A stretch of DNA of 33,360 nucleotides from NCBI GenBank assembly GCA_040881995.1, contig JBBECD010000089.1, positions 1 through 33,360 on the forward strand, in the 5' to 3' direction. The translations under genes and the position numbers were made by a program. Shown here piece by piece: positions 23,372 through 30,314 of the stretch; positions within the stretch are counted from its first letter, which is position 1; the number at the start of each line of letters is the position of its first letter. Source of the DNA: JAQCEJ01 sp040881995 (GTDB lineage Bacteria; Planctomycetota; Planctomycetia; Planctomycetales; Planctomycetaceae). Under the pieces are notes generated by a model that worked only from the letters and a program-made list of their open reading frames with translations, did not search any database and was not told where the DNA came from.

Positions 23372-23437
23372 CCCGGTAAGGTTGCGGCCGCAAGGAGCAA
23401 AGGATTTTCCAGGGCTGCTCTACACAGGAGGCACACG

Positions 23438-23956
23438 ATGCAATGTCCACACTGTCAGGCGGAAAACCTGGATGGAATTGATGAATGCGTCGAATGCCAC
23501 CAGTCGCTGACCGAATTTATTCCGGTCGGCAGCGACCTCGAACGTTCGATCACCAGCCATCCGATCGCCGTTCTCGCTCCGGTTAAACCGGTGACGATTT
23601 CTCCGCAGATGTCCGTCAGGGAGGCGATGCGCGAGATGACCTCGCGCAAGATCGGCTGCGTCGTCGTCGCCGAGAACGGCAACTTGCAGGGAATTTTCAC
23701 CGAGCGTGATATCCTGATCAAAGTCACGCCCGACTTATCCCGGCTCGATTCCCCCGTTTCCGAATTCATGACCGCCGACCCGGAGACCGTTACCACCCAA
23801 GATACGATCGCTTACACGCTGCAGTGTATGAATCTCGGCGGCTACCGCCACATGCCGGTCGTCAACGAGAACAAGCAGCCGATCGGCGTGATCTCGATTC
23901 GCGATATTCTGCGCTTCCTCTGCATCCGCTTCGCCGCGCTCCGCACCGCCGAGTGA
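23438..23956 (+). CDS. Tandem CBS-domain protein with N-terminal zinc ribbon
   Basis: This 172-residue protein begins with a short zinc-ribbon (CPHCQAENLDGIDECVECHQ: C3, C6, C17, C20). Two CBS domains follow, with GIFTERDILIKV in the first and PIGVISIRDILRFL in the second. It is related to the CBS protein at 19617-20081 but adds the metal-binding head. The ATG has a strong AGGAGG Shine-Dalgarno 7 nt upstream, unusual in this window. Its position right after korB suggests a regulator or assembly partner of the oxidoreductase that responds to adenine nucleotides. The CBS and zinc-ribbon calls are firm; the regulatory role is inferred. Confidence 0.9.
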   Translation: MQCPHCQAENLDGIDECVECHQSLTEFIPVGSDLERSITSHPIAVLAPVKPVTISPQMSVREAMREMTSRKIGCVVVAENGNLQGIFTERDILIKVTPDLSRLDSPVSEFMTADPETVTTQDTIAYTLQCMNLGGYRHMPVVNENKQPIGVISIRDILRFLCIRFAALRTAE

Positions 23957-24010
23957 CGACAATAAACCGTTGATTGGATCTAACACCGGTTCGGGTATCA
24001 TTGGCGGCTC

Positions 24011-24039
24011 GGGTGCCACTGGCGGCTTGTCCGCCAGTG
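24011..24039. repeat. CACTGGCGG hairpin repeat, copy 1
   Basis: CACTGGCGG and CCGCCAGTG form a perfect 9 bp stem around a 5 nt loop (CTTGT), preceded by GGGTGC. A copy in the opposite orientation, matching 28 of 29 bp, lies at 28828-28856. It sits 55 bp after the stop of the zinc-ribbon CBS gene, so it may act as a terminator or a REP-like element. Confidence 0.7.
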
Positions 24040-24090
24040 TTCTCGACTCGCGACAACACACGACGCTGCTGTAAGTGAGATCATGCCGCC

Positions 24091-24972
24091 GTGACCCAGA
24101 TCAATGACACGTCCGATCGCACGCAGCATTCACCCTTACGAGCCGCGTTCATCGCTCGATTGCATGGGCATGAAATTTCTTCTGTCGAATCGCAAATGAA
24201 AGCACGCTGGCCCGGCGTCGCCATTCGCCGATTCGATTCACTCGCCGCGTTGCTAAAAATTGCCGAGGGGAATGACGACAGCAACCACTGGTTCCCCGAC
24301 GTCGGCGTCGTCTGTCAGACGTGGCCCGATGAATTCAGCCGCGGCGACGTCCTGCGATTGATGTCCGCCTATCCGCTAACCCGCTGGATTTGTCAATACG
24401 GCCCGTGGTGCGATTCCGACGGCCGCAACCGCGATATCTGGCCCGCGGCGTTTCGCGTTCCCGACGCCTGGCTCGATGTCCGCCTCGACCGCGAAGCCGG
24501 CGTGCTCGCGAACTCTCTTCCCGCGCTCTCGGCAACGGCCTCCCTCGCGGAGATCTTCAATTTCCATTTCGGCCCGGCCGACATTGCCGCCGTTGAATCT
24601 CGTCGGCTCGCCATCGTTTCGCCCGATCGAGCATACCGCATCAGTTTGAAACGGCTGCTCGAAGAGGGGGGGCACGCCGTTGTTCATCACGACGCGCCGA
24701 TTTCCGTGGATGAACCCACCGTCCGAAGTCTTTCCTGCGATGCCCTCGTCTGGGATTGCGATCCGTGGATTCCCTTGCAGCGCGAACGGCTGAATCAACT
24801 CCGCGCGACAACGACACCGATCGTCGGCCTGGCCGGTCTGCCGTTCCCTGACGACGAAACCGACATGCGGGCATGCGGCATCGAGGCCGTGGTCGCCAAA
24901 CTCGCGCCGGCCGAAAAACTTCTTGCCGTGCTGAACACCATCACGGCGACGCCGGCAGTTCGGCGATCTTGA
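24091..24972 (+). CDS. Hypothetical protein with two degenerate receiver-like domains
   Basis: This 293-residue soluble protein resembles two response-regulator receiver folds in tandem. The second half runs RRLAIVSPDRAYRISLKRLL, then DALVWDCDPW, PIVGLAGLP and VVAKLAPAEKLLAVL, which match the strand/helix order, the phospho-acceptor aspartate site, the Thr/Ser position and the conserved lysine of receivers. The acidic pair after strand 1 is degenerate (SPDR). The first half has a similar but weaker pattern (LRAAFIARLHGHEISSVESQ, then PDVGVVCQTWPDEF). The start is GTG 24091. It overlaps the end of the convergent lipoprotein gene by 32 bp. A pseudo-receiver regulatory role is a guess from fold pattern only. 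Confidence 0.65.
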   Translation: MTQINDTSDRTQHSPLRAAFIARLHGHEISSVESQMKARWPGVAIRRFDSLAALLKIAEGNDDSNHWFPDVGVVCQTWPDEFSRGDVLRLMSAYPLTRWICQYGPWCDSDGRNRDIWPAAFRVPDAWLDVRLDREAGVLANSLPALSATASLAEIFNFHFGPADIAAVESRRLAIVSPDRAYRISLKRLLEEGGHAVVHHDAPISVDEPTVRSLSCDALVWDCDPWIPLQRERLNQLRATTTPIVGLAGLPFPDDETDMRACGIEAVVAKLAPAEKLLAVLNTITATPAVRRS

Positions 24973-26272
24973 GATCGCGAAACGAAACGTCGGACGTCGG
25001 GTCGTGCGCTTGAATCGCGAGATGCCCCGCTTCGAGCCGCAGTCCTTTTCGCGGATTCTCGTCGGCGGTACGGTCGTCTTTCCACGACGTCACCAGCTCG
25101 CCGTTGACCCAGACCATGAACTGCGATTCATGGGCCGCGAGCGTCGCGTAAAACCATTCAAAATCTTTCGACGTGACGCGCCGGGCTTCGGCCCGCCTGA
25201 AAATCGCACCCGTGCCGAAATTCGCCGGCTGCGCGACGTCGCCGTCCTTCACGTCGTTTTGAATCTGTAATTCGTAGCCGTTGTACGCTTTCGCGTCGGT
25301 GCCGGTCTGCGAGCGGAAAAAGACGCCGCTGTTGTCGCTCGCGACGTTGACCTTCCCCGCGAACTGCAAGATGAAATTCCCCCAGGTCTGTTCGGTTTCG
25401 AGAAACCCGAGTCCGCCGCGGCCGCGAAGTTCGTCGTCTTCGACGGCGAATTCCGTTTTCGACTCCGGCACGATGCGCCAACCGACGAGGTCTGCGCCGT
25501 TCCAGATCGTTTCGAGTCCCAGCGGTTTGATCGCCAGATTGCGAAATTCGATGCGGCCTTCGTTCATTTGCAGACCGATGAAACCGCTGGCGGGCTGCGC
25601 GGTTTCTGCGGTGACGTCGAGCGCTCGCTCGCCGTCCATTGTGACAGTGACCCGCGAGCCTTCCATGCGGACTTCGATCGGCAGCCAGCGTCCGTCTCCC
25701 TTCACTTCGCGATCGGGTTTCGTCCGCGCGACCAGGCTGCCCGTCGCGAACGCCGGGTGTGTGTCGCAGATGTTGAGTTCGTAACAATCGACCGCGGGGT
25801 CGGTCGGCTTTTTCACGGTCCGCAAAAACAGCCCGCTGTTTCCGCCTTCTGCGACTTTCGCTTCGACGCGGAAAACATAATCGGCAAACGGCACCGGCGT
25901 CAGCAACAATCCCGGCGGATTCCCCGCGGCGGAGACGATCGTTCCGTCCACGACTTGCCAGTCGGTTTCGCCGTTCGTCTCCCAGCCCATCAGCGACACG
26001 CCGTCGAACAGGCTGATCCACCCGTCGGCGATTTCATCGGCGGCCAGGTGGATGTTGATTTTGTCCAACACCGGTGCTTGTTCGGCAACGGACGTCGAGG
26101 TCGCATCGGCGGGAAAATACTCCACATTGTCATCATTGTTCAAGCCATTGGGGAGTGTGGCAGTTTTTTGCTCACTTTCACTTGATGGCGGAGCGGTTTC
26201 TTTTTCCGTCTTCCCGGCACAGCCGTTGAGACTCAGGAAGACGAGCATCAGGACGGTCGATAGAAAGCGCAC
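24941..26272 (-). CDS. Lipoprotein with two DUF1080 (3-keto-disaccharide hydrolase-like) domains
   Basis: This 443-residue lipoprotein has a signal VRFLSTVLMLVFLSLNGC with lipobox LNGC, then two jelly-roll DUF1080 domains. The first starts at WISLFDGVSLMGWETNG, the second at IWNGADLVGWRIVPESK; both contain the family's NSGLFLRT or NSGVFFRS strand and a VTVTMDGE or FMVWVNGE strand near the end. Related proteins hydrolyse 3-keto-glucosides. GTG 26272 is chosen although the frame stays open to ATG 26395, because the extra 41 residues (including SRVQS and SPKRKRG) are translations of two dispersed intergenic repeats and would place charged sequence ahead of the lipoprotein signal. The domains are clear; the start is an inference. 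Confidence 0.85.
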   Translation of the reverse strand: MRFLSTVLMLVFLSLNGCAGKTEKETAPPSSESEQKTATLPNGLNNDDNVEYFPADATSTSVAEQAPVLDKINIHLAADEIADGWISLFDGVSLMGWETNGETDWQVVDGTIVSAAGNPPGLLLTPVPFADYVFRVEAKVAEGGNSGLFLRTVKKPTDPAVDCYELNICDTHPAFATGSLVARTKPDREVKGDGRWLPIEVRMEGSRVTVTMDGERALDVTAETAQPASGFIGLQMNEGRIEFRNLAIKPLGLETIWNGADLVGWRIVPESKTEFAVEDDELRGRGGLGFLETEQTWGNFILQFAGKVNVASDNSGVFFRSQTGTDAKAYNGYELQIQNDVKDGDVAQPANFGTGAIFRRAEARRVTSKDFEWFYATLAAHESQFMVWVNGELVTSWKDDRTADENPRKGLRLEAGHLAIQAHDPTSDVSFRDLKIAELPASP

Positions 26273-26287
26273 CCCATCGGTTGAAGA

Positions 26288-26314
26288 CCCTCGCTTGCGC
26301 TTCGGGCTAGTATT
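26288..26314 (-). repeat. Short dispersed-type repeat (translates as SPKRKRG)
   Basis: On the minus strand this is CTAGCCCGAAGCGCAAGCG and flanking bases. I recall SPKRKRG-like peptides recurring at odd ends of planctomycete proteins, which suggests a dispersed element; only one copy is in this window. It lies in the leader of the DUF1080 lipoprotein gene. Confidence 0.4.
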
Positions 26315-26319
26315 TGCCC

Positions 26320-26391
26320 GGCTCTCGACTCTCGTCTCTTGACTCTCGACTACCGTCCGGCTCTGGACCCTGGACTCTGGACCCTGGACTT
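26320..26391 (+). repeat. CTGGACTCTGGACC-type repeat upstream of the DUF1080 gene
   Basis: This is the longest copy in the window: units CTCTCGACT, CTCTTGACT, CTCTGGACC and CTGGACT are repeated almost head to tail. It belongs to the family at 135-171 and 12838-12974. It lies between the P-type ATPase stop and the lipoprotein start and would be read as SRVQS-type peptides on the minus strand. Confidence 0.7.
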
Positions 26392-26438
26392 TCATGTCAT
26401 CGTCTTTCGATAAGCAGACTGTTCGATCGCGTCAACGT

Positions 26439-28778
26439 CTATCGACCCGATTCTACCGATTCGATCGACGGCTGCCAGCGCCGGAGGCGCAAACTATTCA
26501 TCACGACCGAAAGGCTGCTGAGCGCCATCGCCGCCGCGGCGTACATCGGCGGGAGGAACGTGTGAAACAGCGGATAGAACAGTCCCGCCGCGAGCGGGAT
26601 GCCGACGACGTTGTACCCGAAAGCGAGATACAGATTCTGGCGGATGATGCGCCACGCTTTCTCGGCGAGTTCGACGGCGATGGCGACCCCTTCGACTCCT
26701 CCACGGACGAGAATCACACCGCCGGCCTGCCGCGCGATGTCGCTGCCGGCCCCCATTGCAAAACCGACGTCCGCAGCGGCGAGGGCAACCGCATCGTTGA
26801 TGCCGTCGCCGACCATCGCCACGCTTTCGCCGTTGGCCTGAGCCCGGCGGACTTCTTCCGCCTTTTCGCCCGGCAGCATCGGGGCGCGAACTTGATCGGC
26901 GGGAATGCCGACTTTTTCCGCGACGGCGAGAGCCGCCGCATTTTGATCGCCCGATAACAGCACGATGCGCCGACCCATGCCGCGAAGTTTCGCAATCGCG
27001 GCAGGCGACGTCGCACGAATGGCATCGGCCAGGATCAATGCACCCAACAAGTTGTGATCCGCCGCGACATACACCGCCACTTGTCCGGGCGACAGTGCGA
27101 ATGAGTCGGCGTCGGCATTCCATGCGACATCTTCTTCGTCAAGAAACGTGCGGCTGCCGACGCGGATGATCCTGCCGTTGTGTTGCATACGCAATCCCCG
27201 TCCCGGAACGGTTTCGCCATGCGCGGCGTCGCTGATGTTCATCCCTTGCCGTTTTGCGTATGTCACGATCGCGCGGCCGAGTGAATGTTCCGAGAATTGT
27301 TCGGCCGTCGCTGCGAGTTGAACCAGTTTGTCTTCGTCTTCACCGACAAACGCATGAACGCCGACGACTTCGGGTTGGCCTAATGTCAGGGTGCCGGTCT
27401 TGTCGAGCAAAATCGTCTGCACTCGATGCGTTTTTTCGAGCGTTTCACCATCACGGAAGAGGAGTCCATATTCGGCGGCCTTGCCCATTGCCACGGCGAC
27501 GGCGGTTGGAGTCGCCAGTCCTAACGCGCAGGGACAGGAAATCACGAGGACCGAGACGGCGATCTGCCACGCGACGTCCCATCCCGACCACCACCACCAG
27601 AACGCGAGCGTCGACGCGGCGATGATGAGCACGCCGGTGACGAAATACGCGCTGACGCGGTCGGCGAGCCGGGCGATCGGGGCTTTTGTGCCGAGGGCGT
27701 CCTGCACCATGCCGACCATCTGTTGCAGCATCGTCGACGAGCCGACGCGGTCGGCGCGAAATTCGAAGCTGCCGGTTTGATTGAGCGTGCCGCCGACGAC
27801 GCCGTCGCCCGCTTGACGCACCACGGGGAGCGGCTCGCCCGTCACCATCGATTCGTTAACGTGCGTCGAACCGGTGAGAATCGTGCCGTCGACGGGAATG
27901 CGTTCGCCAGGCCGCACGAGCACGCGGTCGTGCAATTGCACGTCATTGACGGGGAGAGTTATTTCCCGTCCGTCACGCAGCACGTGCGCATCGAGCGGCT
28001 GCAGCATGATCAACTGTTCGATCGACGACGTGGTGTTGTGCCGGGCCTTGAGTTCCCATGTCCGGCCGAAAAGCACGAACAGCACGATCATTGACGCCGT
28101 CTCAAAATCTCCGGAGATGGAATGTGCCGTAATCCCTGCGTGGCCGTGTCCCGCCGCCGCATCGGTCATCAGCGAGAGAATCCATTTGACGGTTCCCGAG
28201 AGGTACGCCGTCGTCGTGCCGACGGCGACGAGGGTGTTCATATCGGCTCCGCCGCGGAGCAGGAGTTTGTACGTCGAGACCAGAAACGGCCAACAGCCAA
28301 ACGCCATGACGACGGTCGTCAACGCCAAAAGCAGGATATTCGCACCGGGGAACGTCAGATGAAACATGCTGACGACGAAGACCACGAGCGCGGGAATGGC
28401 GATGATCTGCAGACGCCGCTTGTGTTGTAAGAACTCGGCGTCGTGTCCGGTCGCGGCGGAATGCGATCCCTCCGTATCCGCATCGAGAGTCGCTTTATAT
28501 CCCTGCGATTCGATCGCCGATTTAAGTTCACTCCACGACGGACCCGTCGGTTCGGGCGCGTGCTCAATACGGCCGGAGTGCGTCAGCAGGTTGACGTCCA
28601 CCTGACCGACGCCCGGCACTTTGTGAAGAGCCTGTTCGATCCGCGCGACGCAACCCGCACAATGCATCCCTTCGATGCGGACGCGGGTTTCCTGCCCGTC
28701 AGGGAGAGGCTCGTCGACGTTCGCATCCCGCATCGTCAGCGACGCGAACGGCACAAAATCCCGTTCTTGAGGAGACAT
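26439..28778 (-). CDS. copA: Copper-translocating P1B-type ATPase
   Basis: This 779-residue membrane pump exports Cu(I) using ATP. An N-terminal metal-binding domain carries GMHCAGC (C40, C43), followed by membrane helices from about residue 122. The intramembrane SCPCALG motif (C415, C417) is the copper signature. The actuator motif is MVTGEP (311-316), the phosphorylated aspartate is D459 in DKTGTLTLG, and the hinge is GDGINDAVALAAADVG. The nucleotide-binding domain has SEHSLGRAI where most family members have SEHPL, a small deviation from the HP motif. ATG 28778 has AAAGGAG about 11 nt upstream. The family and metal class are strongly supported; transport direction is inferred from the class. 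Confidence 0.93.
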   Translation of the reverse strand: MSPQERDFVPFASLTMRDANVDEPLPDGQETRVRIEGMHCAGCVARIEQALHKVPGVGQVDVNLLTHSGRIEHAPEPTGPSWSELKSAIESQGYKATLDADTEGSHSAATGHDAEFLQHKRRLQIIAIPALVVFVVSMFHLTFPGANILLLALTTVVMAFGCWPFLVSTYKLLLRGGADMNTLVAVGTTTAYLSGTVKWILSLMTDAAAGHGHAGITAHSISGDFETASMIVLFVLFGRTWELKARHNTTSSIEQLIMLQPLDAHVLRDGREITLPVNDVQLHDRVLVRPGERIPVDGTILTGSTHVNESMVTGEPLPVVRQAGDGVVGGTLNQTGSFEFRADRVGSSTMLQQMVGMVQDALGTKAPIARLADRVSAYFVTGVLIIAASTLAFWWWWSGWDVAWQIAVSVLVISCPCALGLATPTAVAVAMGKAAEYGLLFRDGETLEKTHRVQTILLDKTGTLTLGQPEVVGVHAFVGEDEDKLVQLAATAEQFSEHSLGRAIVTYAKRQGMNISDAAHGETVPGRGLRMQHNGRIIRVGSRTFLDEEDVAWNADADSFALSPGQVAVYVAADHNLLGALILADAIRATSPAAIAKLRGMGRRIVLLSGDQNAAALAVAEKVGIPADQVRAPMLPGEKAEEVRRAQANGESVAMVGDGINDAVALAAADVGFAMGAGSDIARQAGGVILVRGGVEGVAIAVELAEKAWRIIRQNLYLAFGYNVVGIPLAAGLFYPLFHTFLPPMYAAAAMALSSLSVVMNSLRLRRWQPSIESVESGR

Positions 28779-28827
28779 GAACCGCTGTGCTCCTTTCTGT
28801 GACAGAGATCATTACCGCGCTCGCTTA

Positions 28828-28856
28828 CACTGGCGGACAAGCCGCCAGTGCCACCC
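28828..28856. repeat. CACTGGCGG hairpin repeat, copy 2
   Basis: This is the reverse complement of 24011-24039 with one mismatch in 29 bp. The 9 bp stem is intact. It lies between the end of the release factor gene (28893) and the start of copA (28778), so on the minus strand it follows the release factor stop by about 36 bp and could be its terminator. Confidence 0.7.
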
Positions 28857-28892
28857 GGCGTCTTCAGAGCTATTCGCCATCTGACGAAAAGA

Positions 28893-30009
28893 TTATTCGC
28901 TCCCCAGGCTCCAACGTAAATAGGCTTCGATGAAGGGATCGAGATGTCCGTCGAGCACCGTCTGCGGGTTGCTGGTTTTGAGTCCCGTGCGGGTGTCCTT
29001 GACGAATTGCTCGGGATGCAGCACGTAATTGCGGATCGTCTCGCCGCCGAAGCCGATCTTGGATTTTTGTCCCCGCTTGGCCGAAACTTCGGCGTCGCGT
29101 TTTTCGACTTCCATCTGATGCAGTTTCGCGATCAGCATTTTGCGGGCCATCGCCCGGTTTTTATGCTGGCTGCGTTCGTTCTGACATTGAACGACCACCC
29201 CGGAGGGGAAGTGAGTCAGCCGCACGGCGGAATCGGTCTTGTTGACGTGCTGGCCCCCCGCACCGCCGGCGCGGTACGTATCTTCGCGGATGATCTTGTC
29301 GTTATCCCATTCGATCTCGACGTCGCCGAGGTCTTCGACTTCGGGGGTGACGTCGACCGCCGCGAACGACGTATGCCGGCGTCCGGCGGAATCGAACGGG
29401 CTGATGCGAATCAGCCGATGGTTGCCGGTTTCTCCCTTGAGATAACCGTATGCATAGTTGCCGCGAATCGCGACGGTGGCGTTGCGGATGCCGGCCTCTT
29501 CGGCGTCGGAGCGGTTGAGTATTTCCGCGGAGAAGCCTTTTTCTTCCGCCCAGCGGAGATACATGCGCAGCAGGATCTCCGCGAAATCGGACGAATCGGT
29601 TCCCCCTTCACCCGCTTGCACGGCGAGATAGCAGCCGCCGCTGTCTTCCGGTCCCGACATGCTCGCCTGCAATTCCACGGTGGCGAGCTGCTTCTTTATC
29701 GATTCGAGCAACGACTTCAATTCGGCTTCGGTGTCGCCGGAGTCGTCCTCCTCGACGAGTTCCATCAGCGCCTGCAAATCGTCGGAGGCGGCGATGAGTT
29801 CCTGCACCGGTTTAATCGTCGCCGCCAACGTGCGCATGTCGGCGACGAGAGACTGTGCCTTTTCCTGATTATCCCAGAAACCGGGAGCCGACATTTGCGC
29901 ATCGATTTCCGCGGCCCGGAGTTGTTTTCCTGCTAAGTCAAAGAGAGTCCCGTAGATGAACGATGCGTCGAGTCACCTCTTCACAGGCGGTGCGAATTTC
30001 GTGGTCCAT
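28893..30009 (-). CDS. prfB: Peptide chain release factor 2, expressed by programmed +1 frameshift
   Basis: RF2 recognises UGA and UAA stop codons and triggers peptide release at the ribosome. Motifs seen are GAGGQHVNKTDSAVR (the GGQ catalytic loop) and ISPFDSAGRR (the SPF stop-codon motif). The main frame only opens at 29894, too short for RF2. Reading upstream finds a 23-codon first frame from ATG 30009 (MDHEIRTACEEVTRRIVHLR, then DSL) ending in an in-frame TGA at 29938-29940 within CTTTGAC. A +1 shift there continues as DLAGKQLRAAEIDAQMSAPG, giving 371 residues, close to the usual 365. ATG 30009 has AGGAAG 6 nt upstream. This is the classic RF2 autoregulation. Confidence 0.93.
29937..29952 (-). 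promoter_or_regulatory. prfB programmed +1 frameshift site
   Basis: The minus strand reads CGGGACTCTCTTTGAC. The slippery CTT TGA C is identical to the Escherichia coli prfB site, and GGG sits at the same distance upstream as the internal Shine-Dalgarno (AGGGGG) there. Low RF2 lets the ribosome slip past the UGA, so RF2 controls its own synthesis. Confidence 0.88.
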
Positions 30010-30314
30010 CAAAGACTTCCTCATGGAACAAAGGCCGGGGGAAAAACATTTCAACAGCGATCAAGAATTATACGGTCCGCAACTCGGCATACAATGTCGA
30101 ATGCAAAAAAACACGAGCAGGCGCCGGATGAACGTACGAGATACGAGCCGCCTCAAAATGACATCTGTGATCACTCAATAGCGTTCGAATACTCACATCC
30201 GCAGTATTTCATCGCATTGTATTTGGTCGTGCCGTTCGTGCTTTTCGTGGTTCATAAATACAATTTGACTACGAACGACACGAAAGGCACGAACGGGGAG
30301 AGAGTTCCTTGCGT
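30010..30314. other. Intergenic region between ugd and prfB
   Basis: I see no convincing gene. It holds the hairpin at 30232-30296 close to the ugd stop, and should contain the prfB promoter further along the minus strand. The section 30040-30200 is AT-richer and otherwise featureless to me. Confidence 0.5.
30232..30296 (-). terminator. Long imperfect hairpin after ugd (CCGTTCGTGC repeat)
   Basis: The arm 30232-30253 (CCGTTCGTGCTTTTCGTGG and on) pairs with 30273-30296 (ending GGCACGAACGG) over about 20 bp around a 19 nt loop. It begins about 18 bp after the ugd stop on the minus strand. There is no T-run, so it may be a dispersed palindromic repeat that also stops transcription or protects the RNA end. 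Confidence 0.5.

Noticed and set aside
30180..30195. GTTCGAATAC as a tRNA T-loop
   Set aside because: No acceptor, D or anticodon stem could be drawn around it.
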